A DNA stretch of 64,000 nucleotides, taken from assembly GCF_020531915.1 (NCBI RefSeq), contig NZ_JAJAVG010000004.1, forward strand, positions 186,001 through 250,000, written 5' to 3'. Shown one piece after another: positions 54,139 to 63,981 of this stretch (positions within the stretch are counted from its first letter, which is position 1; the number at the start of each line of letters is the position of its first letter). The stretch is from Methylovorus mays (GTDB taxonomy: Bacteria > Pseudomonadota > Gammaproteobacteria > Burkholderiales > Methylophilaceae). The notes beneath the pieces are model-generated. The model was given only the letters and a program-made list of their open reading frames with translations, was not told the DNA's origin and ran no database searches. A program made the position numbers and the translations under genes.

Positions 54139-55209
54139 ATGCGTCCCATTACCGCCACTATTCATCTTGCTGCCTTGCAGCACAACCTGCGCCGCGTTCG
54201 TGACTATGCCCCGCATGCGCGCACCATGGCGGTCGTCAAAGCCAATGGCTATGGCCATGGCCTGCTTAATGTGGCGCGCGGGCTGGTCGAGGCGGATGGT
54301 TTTGCCGTTTTGCGCTTGCAGGAGGCGCTGGAGTTGCGCGCGGCTGGTTATCGACAAACTTTGCTGCTGCTTGAGGGTGTATTTGAGTCTACGGAGTTGA
54401 ATGCCGCTGCCGACGCGGGTGTGTCCATCGTCGTGCACGCCGATCACCAGATTGCCATGCTGGAGCAGGCAAGCTTGTCGGCCCCCTTGTCCGTGTTTGT
54501 CAAAATGAATACCGGCATGAATCGGCTGGGTTTCATGCCGCAAGCGTTTGCCAATGCGGTTGCTCGCTTGGCGGCCTGCCAGCAGGTCGGCAGCATTACC
54601 CTGATGACGCATTTCGCCACGGCCGATGAAGTCCTCGGCATTGCCACAGCCTTGCAGCGATTCGAAACAGGAGCCCAGGGGCTGGATTATCCGAAATCCC
54701 TCGCCAACTCGGCGGCCATCTTGCGGCATCCGGAGAGCCACGCAGACTGGGTGCGCCCTGGCATCATGCTCTATGGCGCGACCCCAGTGCAATCGGTTGC
54801 GGCGGCAAACTATGGACTGCAGGCGGTGATGCATCTGCAATCGGAGTTGATTGCCGTGCAGACACTGCCGCCGGGAGAGAGTCTAGGGTATGGCGCTACG
54901 TTTGTCGCAGAGCGCGAAACCCGGGTTGGGGTTGTAGCCTGCGGCTATGCCGATGGTTATCCACGCCATGCGCCTGGCGGCACTCCCATTGCCGTGGCGG
55001 GGCAGGTGAGCAAGACCCTGGGGCGGGTTTCCATGGATATGCTGTTTGTCGATATCACGGATATTCAAGCCGCAGATATTGGTAGCCCTGTTGAGCTTTG
55101 GGGGGCCGTCATTCCCGTCGACGCCGTAGCGGAAGCTTGCGGCACGGTAGGTTACGAACTCCTTTGTGCGGTGACTTCGCGGGTCAATTTCAAGGTTGTG
55201 CATGGCTAA
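54139..55209 (+). CDS. alr: Alanine racemase
   Basis: The 356-residue PLP enzyme makes D-alanine for peptidoglycan. PLP Lys K34 is in [12 protein letters not shown]. The second catalytic base Tyr is in the [20 protein letters not shown] region, and [10 protein letters not shown] follows. It starts 12 bp after dnaB, a conserved neighbour, and its stop overlaps radA by eight bases. Confidence 0.97.
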   Translation: MRPITATIHLAALQHNLRRVRDYAPHARTMAVVKANGYGHGLLNVARGLVEADGFAVLRLQEALELRAAGYRQTLLLLEGVFESTELNAAADAGVSIVVHADHQIAMLEQASLSAPLSVFVKMNTGMNRLGFMPQAFANAVARLAACQQVGSITLMTHFATADEVLGIATALQRFETGAQGLDYPKSLANSAAILRHPESHADWVRPGIMLYGATPVQSVAAANYGLQAVMHLQSELIAVQTLPPGESLGYGATFVAERETRVGVVACGYADGYPRHAPGGTPIAVAGQVSKTLGRVSMDMLFVDITDIQAADIGSPVELWGAVIPVDAVAEACGTVGYELLCAVTSRVNFKVVHG

Positions 55210-56560
55210 GGCAAAAACTGTTTATACCTGCACCGAGTGTGGGGCATCCTCTCCCAAATGGCAGGGCCAGTGCCCGAGCTGCATGGCATGGAACACCCTG
55301 GTGGAAAGTATTGCTGAAGTGCCGACGGCCAACCGCTATGCAGCATTGGCGCAGACCGCTGGCTTGCAAAAGCTCGCTGAAGTGGAGGCAGCGGAAGTGC
55401 CGCGCCAGCCTTCTGGCATCGGCGAGTTTGATCGCGTGCTGGGCGGGGGACTGGTCGCAGGCGGGGTGGTGCTGATCGGGGGTGACCCTGGCATAGGCAA
55501 ATCCACCTTGCTGTTGCAAACCCTGTGTCACGTTGGCCATCTGCGCAAAGCCATCTATGTCAGCGGTGAAGAATCCGCGCAGCAGATTGCCATGCGTGCC
55601 CGCCGACTGGGGCTGGATGCTGGCCCGATTGATCTCCTGGCCGAAATTCAGCTGGAAAAAATTCTGGCGACCCTGCAGACGCACAAGCCGGATATTGCCG
55701 TCATCGACTCCATCCAGACCATATACTCCGAGGCGCTGCAATCAGCCCCGGGCTCGGTAGCGCAAGTGCGGGAATGCTCCGCCCAATTGACGCGTGCTGC
55801 CAAGCAGCTTGGTATCACAGTGATCCTGGTGGGGCATGTCACCAAGGAAGGCTCGCTCGCCGGGCCGCGTGTGCTGGAGCATATTGTGGATACCGTGTTG
55901 TACTTCGAGGGCGACCCCAATTCCAGTTTTCGCTTGATTCGTGCGTTCAAAAACCGTTTTGGTGCGGTCAATGAACTGGGCGTATTCGCCATGACAGAGA
56001 AGGGCTTGCGCGAGGTAAGCAATCCATCGGCGCTGTTTCTCTCACACCATGCCGAGCAAGTGGCGGGCTCTTGCATTACCGTTACCCAGGAAGGCTCACG
56101 GCCGCTGCTGGTCGAGATACAGGCGCTGGTCGATGAGGCGCATGCACCCAACCCCAAGCGCCTTTGCGTGGGCCTTGAGCAGAATCGGCTTGCCATGCTG
56201 CTAGCTGTGCTGCATCGCCATGCGGGTGTCGCATGCTTTGATCAGGATGTGTTTATCAATGCGGTGGGCGGTGTACGGATCAGCGAGCCTGCAGTCGATT
56301 TGGCTGTATTGCTCGCTATAGTATCTTCCTTAAAAAACAAACCACTGCATAACAAACTGATTGTATTTGGTGAGGTTGGTCTGGCGGGCGAGGTTCGTCC
56401 CGTACAGCGGGGACAGGAGCGGTTGAAGGAAGCTGCCAAACTGGGGTTTACCCATGCCATTGTCCCCAAAGCAAACGCACCCAAGCAAGCCATTTCAGAT
56501 TTGACTGTCATCGCTGTGGATCGCCTCGACCAAGCCTTGCAAAAGATAAAAGAAATATAA
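55202..56560 (+). CDS. radA: DNA repair protein RadA
   Basis: From ATG 55202 the protein is 452 residues. It has a C4 zinc finger ([18 protein letters not shown]), RecA-like ATPase with Walker [11 protein letters not shown], the RadA-specific KNRFG motif ([14 protein letters not shown]) and a C-terminal Lon-like domain without protease residues. It is a branch-migration helicase for recombination. Its start lies inside the end of alr, so expression is coupled. Confidence 0.97.
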   Translation: MAKAKTVYTCTECGASSPKWQGQCPSCMAWNTLVESIAEVPTANRYAALAQTAGLQKLAEVEAAEVPRQPSGIGEFDRVLGGGLVAGGVVLIGGDPGIGKSTLLLQTLCHVGHLRKAIYVSGEESAQQIAMRARRLGLDAGPIDLLAEIQLEKILATLQTHKPDIAVIDSIQTIYSEALQSAPGSVAQVRECSAQLTRAAKQLGITVILVGHVTKEGSLAGPRVLEHIVDTVLYFEGDPNSSFRLIRAFKNRFGAVNELGVFAMTEKGLREVSNPSALFLSHHAEQVAGSCITVTQEGSRPLLVEIQALVDEAHAPNPKRLCVGLEQNRLAMLLAVLHRHAGVACFDQDVFINAVGGVRISEPAVDLAVLLAIVSSLKNKPLHNKLIVFGEVGLAGEVRPVQRGQERLKEAAKLGFTHAIVPKANAPKQAISDLTVIAVDRLDQALQKIKEI

Positions 56561-56581
56561 TTAAGTATCAAATATAAGGCT

Positions 56582-57226
56582 ATGAAAAATATAATTTTTG
56601 ATCTTGACGGTACATTGATCGATTCGTCGAGCAGCATACTTGGCAGTTTTGCGGAGGCTTTTCGCCAACACGGCATCACGCCAGCCCGACCATTGACGCC
56701 GGAGCTCATTGGCCCCCCCTTGATGCAATGCCTTTCCTTGATTGCCGGACACGATGACGCGGAGACACTCGCTGCGCTGGCCCAGGCTTTCAAACAGCAT
56801 TACGACAGTGAAGGCTACAAGCTGACCACGGTATTCCCAGGTATTGAACCCATGCTGGCGTTACTTGCCCGAGATCACCATCTTTACATTGGTACCAATA
56901 AGCGTATTTATCCAACCCGCCGCATTCTCGAGCATCTGGGCTGGGGGGCGTATTTCCAGGAAGTGTATGCGCTCGACTATTTTCATCCAGCGGTGCCGAA
57001 CAAAGCGGCCATGGTGGGCAATATTGTTGCGGCCCATGGCATGAGTAAAACCGAGACCATGTATATCGGTGATCGCCTGGAGGATGGCATGGCGGCAGAG
57101 GCCAATCAACTGGCTTTTGCCATGGTCACCTGGGGCTATCTGGACCCGGCGTCGGGGGATATGCAGGCACATTGGCTAAGCTTTGACCGGCCTCAGGCGC
57201 TGGCAGAAGCCATTATCAAGCAATAG
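56582..57226 (+). CDS. HAD-family phosphatase (Gph/PgmB-like)
   Basis: The 214-residue HAD hydrolase has motif I FDLDGTLIDSS (nucleophile Asp), motif II in IGTNKRIYPTRRIL (Thr) and the final IGDRLEDGMAAEA (Asp pair). The cap domain is alpha-helical. It is similar to phosphoglycolate phosphatase-type enzymes, but HAD substrates cannot be read from motifs. It follows radA by 21 bp. Confidence 0.85.
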   Translation: MKNIIFDLDGTLIDSSSSILGSFAEAFRQHGITPARPLTPELIGPPLMQCLSLIAGHDDAETLAALAQAFKQHYDSEGYKLTTVFPGIEPMLALLARDHHLYIGTNKRIYPTRRILEHLGWGAYFQEVYALDYFHPAVPNKAAMVGNIVAAHGMSKTETMYIGDRLEDGMAAEANQLAFAMVTWGYLDPASGDMQAHWLSFDRPQALAEAIIKQ

Positions 57227-57254
57227 GCTGGTTTCAACTCACTCAATCAGTCTG

Positions 57255-57884
57255 TCAAGGCTCGGCGCGGCGATGGGTTTCCAGCGACTGCATCTGCCGG
57301 TCATGGTATCTGGACAAGCCCAGTAGTGCCACGATGGCGCCTATCATGGCGCACAACATATCGGATTGCGTGTCCCACACATCGCCCTGCGTGCCCAGAA
57401 ACTCATCGGCGCCTTGCCCCATGGCAACGGCGGCGCCCCATTCAATCAGCTCATAAACCGCGCTGATGGCGAGCGCAATCGCCACGCACAAAAAGGCGGT
57501 CATGCGACGGCTGGTGAGATAGCGCATGCGCAGCAATATCTCGCGGGCGATCAATGCCGGCACGAAGCCTTGCATCAGGTGCCCCAGTTTGTCGTAGGGG
57601 TTGCGATCAAGTTCGAACCAATTCTGCACGTCAAAGCCGATAGGCACACGGGCATAGGTATAAGTGCCGCCGACGATGAGTACCAGCGCATGCAGTCCTA
57701 TCAACACATACAGCATGTCCGTCAGACGGAATTGTCGATACGTCTTGATCAGCAAGGGCAGGGCGATCATGACGGGGAGTGTTTCCATCAGCCACGTGAG
57801 GCGATCATATGGGGTAATGCCGGAAACCAGGAGGCTTAGCAGCACGATAAAGGCAACGGCAAGCGGAAGTTTAGTGGAAAGCAT
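57255..57884 (-). CDS. DUF2238-type membrane protein
   Basis: From ATG 57884 the protein is about 209 residues with six TM helices. A conserved-looking loop FDVQNWFELDRNPYDKLGHLMQGFVPALIAREILLR and SAVYELIEWGAAVAMGQGADEFLGTQGDVWDTQSDM identify the YjdF/DUF2238 family as I recall it. Acidic/His residues in these loops hint at metal or lipid-linked chemistry, but no function is known. Confidence 0.8.
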   Translation of the reverse strand: MLSTKLPLAVAFIVLLSLLVSGITPYDRLTWLMETLPVMIALPLLIKTYRQFRLTDMLYVLIGLHALVLIVGGTYTYARVPIGFDVQNWFELDRNPYDKLGHLMQGFVPALIAREILLRMRYLTSRRMTAFLCVAIALAISAVYELIEWGAAVAMGQGADEFLGTQGDVWDTQSDMLCAMIGAIVALLGLSRYHDRQMQSLETHRRAEP

Positions 57885-58005
57885 GATGACGCTTAGTAAG
57901 ATAGGTGTTGCATCATAGCCAGCCATGTGAGGTGAAGCAATGCCCGGCGCAGCTCGGTTGAGCATGGGCTACCCAGCACTGACCGCTTACGGTATATTGC
58001 ATATA

Positions 58006-58028
58006 AAGCCGCTCACAAGCGGCTTTTC
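58006..58028 (+). terminator. Terminator-like hairpin upstream of small gene
   Basis: AAGCCGCT (58006-58013) pairs with AGCGGCTT (58018-58025), followed by TTCTC. It lies 42 bp before the ATG of the 80-residue gene on the plus strand and ends no visible plus-strand gene, so attenuation is possible. Confidence 0.5.
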
Positions 58029-58069
58029 TCAAGCTGGCCTTTTCGTTTAAATCACTTAATGGGAGCGCA

Positions 58070-58312
58070 ATGCCATCGCTTTACAAGAGTCGTGACGAAC
58101 GTGTGCAGGATGTGATGTTGGCTTATCTGAATGTCGAGGAGTCCAAACGGTTTTCACTGACGCACGGCAATCGCTATCTGCCATTCACTGATCTGGAAAA
58201 AGAGATGATGCTGGAAGATAAAGCCTGGGCGATGGCGCGGCTGGTGATCGACAAGATCATGCGCTTGCCGCCCCCCATCCGCGCCAGCGATTATCCTGCT
58301 CCCAGGGTTTGA
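58070..58312 (+). CDS. Small protein of unknown function
   Basis: An 80-residue protein with GGGAGCG before the ATG. It is hydrophilic, with no TM segment: DERVQDVMLAYLNVEESKRFSL, then LPFTDLEKEMMLEDKAWAMARL, ending in a Pro-rich tail (LPPPIRASDYPAPRV). Its composition is coding-like, and it has a helical body. I recognise no family. It is isolated between two minus-strand genes. Confidence 0.65.
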   Translation: MPSLYKSRDERVQDVMLAYLNVEESKRFSLTHGNRYLPFTDLEKEMMLEDKAWAMARLVIDKIMRLPPPIRASDYPAPRV

Positions 58313-58330
58313 CCTTCAATGCAAGGCGCT

Positions 58331-59077
58331 TTACGCAGTCTGCGCCTCAACAATCTGGCCGCTGACGCCAGCGCTGTCTTTCCCCATCAAATAGAGATAT
58401 GCCGACATCAGGCTTTCGGCTGACCGTAAGGAGTCATGGACTTCGCCTGGATGGCTTTTCTTTCGTTGAGGGGATTGCACTGGGCCGGGTATCACGGCAT
58501 TCAAACGCACATTCGGTGTATTTTCCAACTCAAGTGCCCAGGTTTTGACCATATGCTCAACCGCTTGCTTGCTGATGCCATGGCTGCCCCAGTACGCGCC
58601 AGCCTGATGTCCGGCAGTGGACGAGGTGAAAATAACCGAGGTGTCTGCACCACGTTTCAGCAATGGCAAACATGCTTTGGTCAAGGCAAACGGCGCAATC
58701 ACATTCACCTTGAACATGCTTTCAAACTGTTCCATGGTCTGAATCTCCAGCGGACTCAGGTTATCGTAATGCGCCGCATTATGCAGAATGCCGTCCAGAT
58801 GACCCAGTTGCTGATAAATGCCTTCCGCCATTGCCGCAAAGGATGGCTCATCGGTTTTGCTCAAGTCCAGAGGAAAAATCACCGCCTGCGGATATCCCGC
58901 CGCTTCGATGGCGTCGTAAACCGCCTCCAGCTTTTTTAGCGTGCGGCCACATAGAATGACAGTGGCTCCGTGACGGGCGAAGGCCAGGGCGGCCTCCCGC
59001 CCTATGCCCTGGCCTGCACCAGTGACAAGAATGACGCGGTCAGTTAACAGGTGAGCAGGGGCTTGGTAGTTATGCAT
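58331..59077 (-). CDS. YciK-like short-chain dehydrogenase with altered active site
   Basis: The 248-residue SDR has the NAD(P) motif VTGAGQGIGREAAL and the NAA-equivalent HNAAHYD, and the catalytic Ser in IFTSSTAGHQAG (S152/S153). The usual YxxxK reads H166-G-I-S-K170 (WGSHGISKQ): the catalytic Tyr is replaced by His, with a Tyr four residues earlier (AYWGS). The closest recalled family is YciK, of unknown function. The substitution suggests that it may not work as a normal SDR oxidoreductase. Confidence 0.85.
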   Translation of the reverse strand: MHNYQAPAHLLTDRVILVTGAGQGIGREAALAFARHGATVILCGRTLKKLEAVYDAIEAAGYPQAVIFPLDLSKTDEPSFAAMAEGIYQQLGHLDGILHNAAHYDNLSPLEIQTMEQFESMFKVNVIAPFALTKACLPLLKRGADTSVIFTSSTAGHQAGAYWGSHGISKQAVEHMVKTWALELENTPNVRLNAVIPGPVQSPQRKKSHPGEVHDSLRSAESLMSAYLYLMGKDSAGVSGQIVEAQTA

Positions 59078-59088
59078 GCGACTTCAAT

Positions 59089-59484
59089 CTAGATAGAGAT
59101 GGTGTTGGCGTTTTGAATGATGATGGCGCCCTGGCTGGGCAGCATCCATTCAATGATCAGGGTAAAGATGGCAATGAAAATACTGGCAAAAAATGCCGTC
59201 CAGAAGCCGGAAAGCTGAAAGCCTTTCACCAGCTTGGCTACCAGCATGATCATCAAGGCGTTGATGACCAGAACAAAGAAGCCCAGCGTCACCAGCGTGA
59301 TTGGCAAGGTCAGGAAAAACAGGATAGGGCGGATAACGGCATTGGCAAAGCCCAACACCAATGCAGACACCAGCAGTGATGGCACGCCGCTGAACTTGAT
59401 GCCGCTGAACAGGTAGCTGGCCACCCACAGCGACAGGCTCATGATGGCCCAATGGAGGAGGAAGTTCGAGAGATCTGCGTTCAT
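59089..59484 (-). CDS. Four-TM membrane protein, phage-holin-IV-like family
   Basis: The 131-residue protein has four TM helices and the typical LSLWVASYLFSGIKF, LVLGFANAVIRPILFFLTLPITLVTLGFF and LVINALMIMLVAKLV blocks of the YvlD-like/mycobacterial-holin-IV superfamily. It is widely present in chromosomes and not evidence of a phage. Function unknown. It overlaps the start of the hpnE stop region by four bases. Confidence 0.88.
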   Translation of the reverse strand: MNADLSNFLLHWAIMSLSLWVASYLFSGIKFSGVPSLLVSALVLGFANAVIRPILFFLTLPITLVTLGFFVLVINALMIMLVAKLVKGFQLSGFWTAFFASIFIAIFTLIIEWMLPSQGAIIIQNANTISI

Positions 59485-60830
59485 CGGTGGCTTTCTTTGT
59501 CAGAAGTGAGAGATAGTTTTATGTGCTGGGCGCATTGTACGCCGCTGCGAATGGCGCCTTCAATGGTGGCTGGATAGTCTCCAGCCACATAATCGCCCGC
59601 CAGGTAAAGGTGGGGCAAACCGGCATGATGGCGGGGGCGAACCAAACCGACAGTGCAACTGAACGTGGCGCGTTTTTCAGCGATCACCTTGTACCAGTAG
59701 ATGGGAGCCCGGAGTGCCGGGTAGTGGTCGCGCAGTTCGGCCAGCACAATCTCGGCCAAGGCATCCTGCCGCAAGGATTGATGCGCACCCTCGGCACTGA
59801 TGACAACGGCAATCAGACCCTGTTGCCCATCCAGTTGTCCACGATCAAACACCCACTGGCTGATGCCAGCATTAAGGCCCAGCATGGGAAAGTCCAGCGC
59901 TACGCTGGTATCAAACTGGAAGTAAACCGTATAGATGGGCTGATATTGCAGGCTCGCCAGTGACTGTTGCAACGCCTCGGTGCCAGATAGGGCAGCCAGC
60001 AGTGGTGTCGCCCGGAAGGGCTGGCAGGCCAGCACGACATGCGTATAAAGCGCGCTATTCTGATCTTCGGTATGGAGTCGGTAACCATCCCCTTCGGCCT
60101 CTATCTTGTGCACCCCGTTGCGCAACTGCACTTCCCCTGCATGTTGCTTGATATCCTCCATCAGAGGTGCAATCAGCAGCGTGGATAAATCCTGCCTCGG
60201 GAGTAGCAGGTGGCTATCGTGCTTGTCGCGGGCAAAGCTGTCGCGCAGAACGTTGACGAATACTTGTGCGCTTGCCTGATCAATCGGCGTGTTGAGGGCG
60301 CCGAGGCATAGGGGCTCCCACAGACAACGGATCAATGTCGATGTCTGCTGGCGCTCATGAAGCAATGTCAGCACGGAAATGTCGCGTGCCAGTTTGAATC
60401 TGCGCAGCTGCAGCCAAGTCATGAAACGGATGGCGGAGAAGCGTTCGCTCCAAGTCAATCCTTTGGCGCGCAATAAACCCAGCAGTAAATGCAGTGGTGC
60501 TGGCCAGGCATCTGCCGCCTGCAGTTCAAATCCTTCTGCCAGCCGCAAATCCAGCGGCAAGCGCATCAGCGCCTGTGCTTCATCCACACCCGCTTGCGAC
60601 AGCAGCGCCAGGGTTTGTTGATAGGCGCCCAGCAGGATATGTTGCCCATTATCCAGTCGGGCACCTTTCCAGTTCAGGCTGCGTGCGCGGCCTCCGGCCT
60701 GGGGGGCAGATTCCAGGACGGTGACCTTGATGCCCTGTCTGGTCAGGCTGGCGCCAGCGGCCAAGCCGGCACAGCCTGCGCCGATGATGCCGACATGCGC
60801 ATTTGCCAGAGAGGAGGATGAGGTCGACAC
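59481..60830 (-). CDS. hpnE: Hydroxysqualene dehydroxylase
   Basis: I place the start at GTG 60830 (STSSSSLANAHVGIIGAG), giving about 449 residues; the open frame extends to 60926 but overlaps hpnD with unlikely sequence. An FAD-binding motif (VGIIGAGCAGLAAGASLTRQG), ESAPQAGGRARS and LDNGQHILLGAY are characteristic of HpnE. The C-terminal YLAGDYVAGDYPATIEGAIRSG is the FAD-end motif. It reduces hydroxysqualene to squalene and is the last step of the hpnC-D-E set. Confidence 0.93.
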   Translation of the reverse strand: MSTSSSSLANAHVGIIGAGCAGLAAGASLTRQGIKVTVLESAPQAGGRARSLNWKGARLDNGQHILLGAYQQTLALLSQAGVDEAQALMRLPLDLRLAEGFELQAADAWPAPLHLLLGLLRAKGLTWSERFSAIRFMTWLQLRRFKLARDISVLTLLHERQQTSTLIRCLWEPLCLGALNTPIDQASAQVFVNVLRDSFARDKHDSHLLLPRQDLSTLLIAPLMEDIKQHAGEVQLRNGVHKIEAEGDGYRLHTEDQNSALYTHVVLACQPFRATPLLAALSGTEALQQSLASLQYQPIYTVYFQFDTSVALDFPMLGLNAGISQWVFDRGQLDGQQGLIAVVISAEGAHQSLRQDALAEIVLAELRDHYPALRAPIYWYKVIAEKRATFSCTVGLVRPRHHAGLPHLYLAGDYVAGDYPATIEGAIRSGVQCAQHIKLSLTSDKESHR

Positions 60831-60876
60831 GGTGTTATAGGGTGTGCAGAGGAGGGAAGTGCATGGCGCTGATGCT

Positions 60877-61713
60877 CTAGTTGCGCAGCCAGGTGGTGAA
60901 CGCCAGCCATATTTTGCGCAAACCACCGAGCGAAGTACGTGAATTCAGCACTTTTTCAGCACCGTCGGCTTTTATTTCGCGCAGCAGCGTGCGGTAAATG
61001 GCTGACATCATGAGGCCGGTGCGCTGGGTTTTGCGGTCTTCCTGTGGCAGCTCGCCCAGGGCTTTGTCGTAATAACGCTCGGCACGGGCAATCTGGAAAT
61101 CCAGCAACTCCCGCACTTGCGGAGTTTCATGCCCATGCAGGATATCGATTTCGGTGACGCCGAATTGGGCCAGTTCGTCCTGTGGCAGGTAAATGCGGTC
61201 GCGTCGCGCGTCTTCCCCCACATCGCGAATGATATTGGTCAGCTGAAATGCCATGCCAAGATCCAGCGCATATTGCTCGGTAGCTGGGTTGCGGTAGCCA
61301 AAAATGGCGGCAGACAACAGGCCAACCACGCTGGCAACGCGGTAGCAGTAGAGCTCAAGCGCGGCAAAATTGGCATAGCGATTCTGCTCGCAATCCATCT
61401 CCATGCCCGCGATGATCTCAATAAAGTGTTGCTCTTGCAGCCGGTAGGTACTAATCGGCCCTTGTAATGCCTTGCTGACGGGATGTTGCGGATTGCCCGC
61501 ATACAGGCCATGAATCTCCTCGCGCCACCAGGCAAGCTTGGTGCGGGCAATGCCAATATCGGTACACTCGTCAGCAATGTCATCGACTTCCCGGCAGAAG
61601 GCATACAGCGCGGTAATGGCATCGCGCTGCGGCTTGGGCAGGAAGCGAAAGCTGGCGTAAAAACTGGAGCCGCTGGCAGCGGCTTTGTTTTCGCAATATT
61701 CTTGTGGGGACAA
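60877..61713 (-). CDS. hpnD: Presqualene diphosphate synthase
   Basis: The 278-residue trans-isoprenyl diphosphate synthase-like enzyme has two Asp-rich motifs: DDIADE (FCREVDDIADECTD) and DVGEDARRDRIYLP. It joins two farnesyl diphosphates to presqualene diphosphate. It lies between hpnC (16 bp upstream) and hpnE. Assignment as D rather than C rests on the gene order and on the SPQEYCENKAAASGSSFYASF start typical of HpnD. Confidence 0.93.
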   Translation of the reverse strand: MSPQEYCENKAAASGSSFYASFRFLPKPQRDAITALYAFCREVDDIADECTDIGIARTKLAWWREEIHGLYAGNPQHPVSKALQGPISTYRLQEQHFIEIIAGMEMDCEQNRYANFAALELYCYRVASVVGLLSAAIFGYRNPATEQYALDLGMAFQLTNIIRDVGEDARRDRIYLPQDELAQFGVTEIDILHGHETPQVRELLDFQIARAERYYDKALGELPQEDRKTQRTGLMMSAIYRTLLREIKADGAEKVLNSRTSLGGLRKIWLAFTTWLRN

Positions 61714-61729
61714 GGGATGCTCCGGGTAA

Positions 61730-62581
61730 TTATTTGGCGCGTACGGCCTTGTACAGCATCAGCGCCCAGTCGTGGGGCTTGAGCACAGGCCGCTGGGTGA
61801 ACATGTCACCGCGTGATTTATGCAGCTTTTGCAGGATGCGCTCGCCGCCGGCAATGATGGTGCGCATTTCCAGGCCAGTGCGGCCAGATAGTGCCTTGCC
61901 TAGCGGCGCCCCCGATTGTAGCAGCCGACGGGCGCGGTTGATCTGGAACTCCATGAACAACCCCCAGGTGCCGCTGCTATCCGCATTGGCAATCTGCTTT
62001 TCCTCAATGCGATATTTGCGCATTTCGTCGAGGGGGAAGTAAATCCGGTCTTTCTTGTAGTCGATCTCGACATCCTGCAAGAAGTTAATCAGTTGCAAGG
62101 ATGAGCAAATGGCATCGGAAAGCCCGATATTGCGTGGTGTGGCCGCCTGGTAAAGATGTAACAGCAAGCGCCCCACCGGGTTGGCAGAGCGTCTGCAGTA
62201 ATCCATGACTTCGCCAAAGTTTTCGTAGCGGCTTTTCACTACATCCTGACTGAAGGCATCCAGCAGATCATAAAAAGGCTGCAGGGGCAGGGCATGGCGT
62301 TTGATGGTATCGGCCAGCGTGACAAAGAATGCGGTGTTGGGCGTGTTGCCCTGTGCTATCAAGTCCAGCTCCTGCTTGAATCCATCCAGCAGCGCCAGAC
62401 GTTGCTCGGGGGTATGATCCCCTTCATCCGCAAAGTCATCGGCTTGCCGCGCAAACGAATAAATCACGCCGATAGGGCGTCTAAGCCGCATGGGCAGCAG
62501 CACGGATGCGACAGGGAAATTTTCATAATGCGCACTGGCGTGGGCCAGGCTTTCGGCAGTAACGGCTTGGAATGTATTCAT
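61730..62581 (-). CDS. hpnC: Hydroxysqualene synthase HpnC
   Basis: From ATG 62581 (MNTFQAVTAESLAHASAHYENFPV) the protein is 283 residues; the frame is open to 62788, but this start fits the family and leaves room for the divergent mtiP promoter region. Asp-rich motifs DDFADEG and DVEIDYKKDRIYFP are present. It converts presqualene diphosphate to hydroxysqualene. With hpnD and hpnE it makes squalene for hopanoids; the cyclase (shc) is not in the window. Confidence 0.93.
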   Translation of the reverse strand: MNTFQAVTAESLAHASAHYENFPVASVLLPMRLRRPIGVIYSFARQADDFADEGDHTPEQRLALLDGFKQELDLIAQGNTPNTAFFVTLADTIKRHALPLQPFYDLLDAFSQDVVKSRYENFGEVMDYCRRSANPVGRLLLHLYQAATPRNIGLSDAICSSLQLINFLQDVEIDYKKDRIYFPLDEMRKYRIEEKQIANADSSGTWGLFMEFQINRARRLLQSGAPLGKALSGRTGLEMRTIIAGGERILQKLHKSRGDMFTQRPVLKPHDWALMLYKAVRAK

Positions 62582-62711
62582 GGCTGGGTGAAGTATGCCA
62601 CAAAATGCCATGCTTAAAGCCTGTGGTGTGGCGCATCTGCAGAATTTACCATGCCCGCTTTGCGTTACAATCGCGGATACTTTTTGACAACCGAACGCTA
62701 GGAATTTTTTA

Positions 62712-63458
62712 ATGCTGGGAATCATAGGCGGTACCGGACTTACACAGTTGGCCAACCTCAAGATCACAAGGCGGCAGCTTATACGCACGCCCTATGGGGA
62801 GCCCTCGGGGCCATTAACCTTTGGTGAACTGGGCGGAAAATCGGTAGTGTTCCTGGCGCGCCATGGCAGCGGGCATACCATACCGCCGCATGGCGTCAAT
62901 TACCGGGCCAATCTGTGGGCGCTGCATTCTGAGGGTGTGCGTGACATCGTCGCCGTTGCCACAGTTGGCGGTATTCATGCCGATCTGGGGCCGGGCGCCA
63001 TCGCCTTGCCGGATCAGATTATTGATTACACTCATGGTCGCAAAAACACCTATTACGATGATGTAGACAAGCCGGTGATCCACATCGACTTCACCGAGCC
63101 TTATTGTCCACGTCTGCGTAGCCTTTGCCTGCAGGCCTCGCGCCAGTCTGGCGAACCGCTGATTGATGGTGGCGTTTATGCTGCCATGCAGGGGCCGCGG
63201 CTGGAAACGGCTGCCGAAATCAACAAACTGGAACGCGATGGCGCCACTATGGTCGGAATGACAGGCATGCCGGAAGCCGTGCTGGCGCGTGAGCTGGAGA
63301 TCAGCTACGCCGCCATTTGTCCGGTGGTTAACCATGCCGCTGGACGGGGTAGCAGTGCACATGGCATTCGTTACGAAGAGATAGGCGCCGTGCTGGACCA
63401 AACCATGGAGCGAGTACGTAACTTGATAGAACAGGTGGTGATGAATCATGCCGATTAG
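62712..63458 (+). CDS. mtiP: S-methyl-5'-thioinosine phosphorylase (MTAP family)
   Basis: The 248-residue purine nucleoside phosphorylase-like enzyme has LGIIGGTGL, the phosphate-site [20 protein letters not shown], and [16 protein letters not shown]. The [15 protein letters not shown] segment matches the MTIP subgroup (MTAP enzymes usually have TTVPE there), so methylthioinosine is the likelier substrate. It salvages methylthio-nucleosides. It overlaps def by 11 bp and is divergent from hpnC. Confidence 0.85.
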   Translation: MLGIIGGTGLTQLANLKITRRQLIRTPYGEPSGPLTFGELGGKSVVFLARHGSGHTIPPHGVNYRANLWALHSEGVRDIVAVATVGGIHADLGPGAIALPDQIIDYTHGRKNTYYDDVDKPVIHIDFTEPYCPRLRSLCLQASRQSGEPLIDGGVYAAMQGPRLETAAEINKLERDGATMVGMTGMPEAVLARELEISYAAICPVVNHAAGRGSSAHGIRYEEIGAVLDQTMERVRNLIEQVVMNHAD

Positions 63459-63981
63459 GCCTGTATTGCGGATGGGTGATCCGCTACTTCTGCAAAAGGC
63501 TGCGCCGGTGACGGCGTTTGATACTCCCGAGTTGCACGCCTTGATTAAGGATATGGAAGACACCATGGCCCACATGAACGGGGCAGGCATTGCTGCGCCT
63601 CAGATAGGGGTCAGCCTGCGGGTGGTGATCTTTGGTGTGGGTATAAATCCTCGTTATCCGGATGCCGAGCAAGTGCCATATACCGTTTTGATCAACCCAA
63701 CCTTGCAGCCAGTGAATGATGATCAGGAAGATGGCTGGGAAGGCTGCCTTTCCGTGCCTGGCATGCGCGGTATTGTGCCGCGTTATGTGCGACTGCATTA
63801 CACCGGGTTTGACCAGTATGGCAACCCGATAGACCGTCTGGTGAGCGGTTTTCATGCCCGCGTGGTACAGCATGAGTGCGACCATCTGGATGGCATCCTT
63901 TACCCCATGCGCATACGCGATCTGGCGAATTTCGGCTTCCAGGATGTGTTGTTTCCGAATGCTGATCTGGCGGATGACTGA
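63448..63981 (+). CDS. def: Peptide deformylase
   Basis: The 177-residue metalloenzyme removes the N-formyl group from nascent proteins. Motif 1 [12 protein letters not shown], motif 2 EGCLSVPG (metal Cys) and motif 3 QHECDHLDG (two His, catalytic Glu) are complete. It overlaps mtiP by 11 bases. It is not next to fmt here, unlike in E. coli, so it may be one of two deformylases. Confidence 0.96.
   Translation: MPIRPVLRMGDPLLLQKAAPVTAFDTPELHALIKDMEDTMAHMNGAGIAAPQIGVSLRVVIFGVGINPRYPDAEQVPYTVLINPTLQPVNDDQEDGWEGCLSVPGMRGIVPRYVRLHYTGFDQYGNPIDRLVSGFHARVVQHECDHLDGILYPMRIRDLANFGFQDVLFPNADLADD

Noticed and set aside
59089-59484. Holin-like gene as evidence of a prophage
   Set aside because: This four-TM family is common in chromosomes, and no other phage genes are near.
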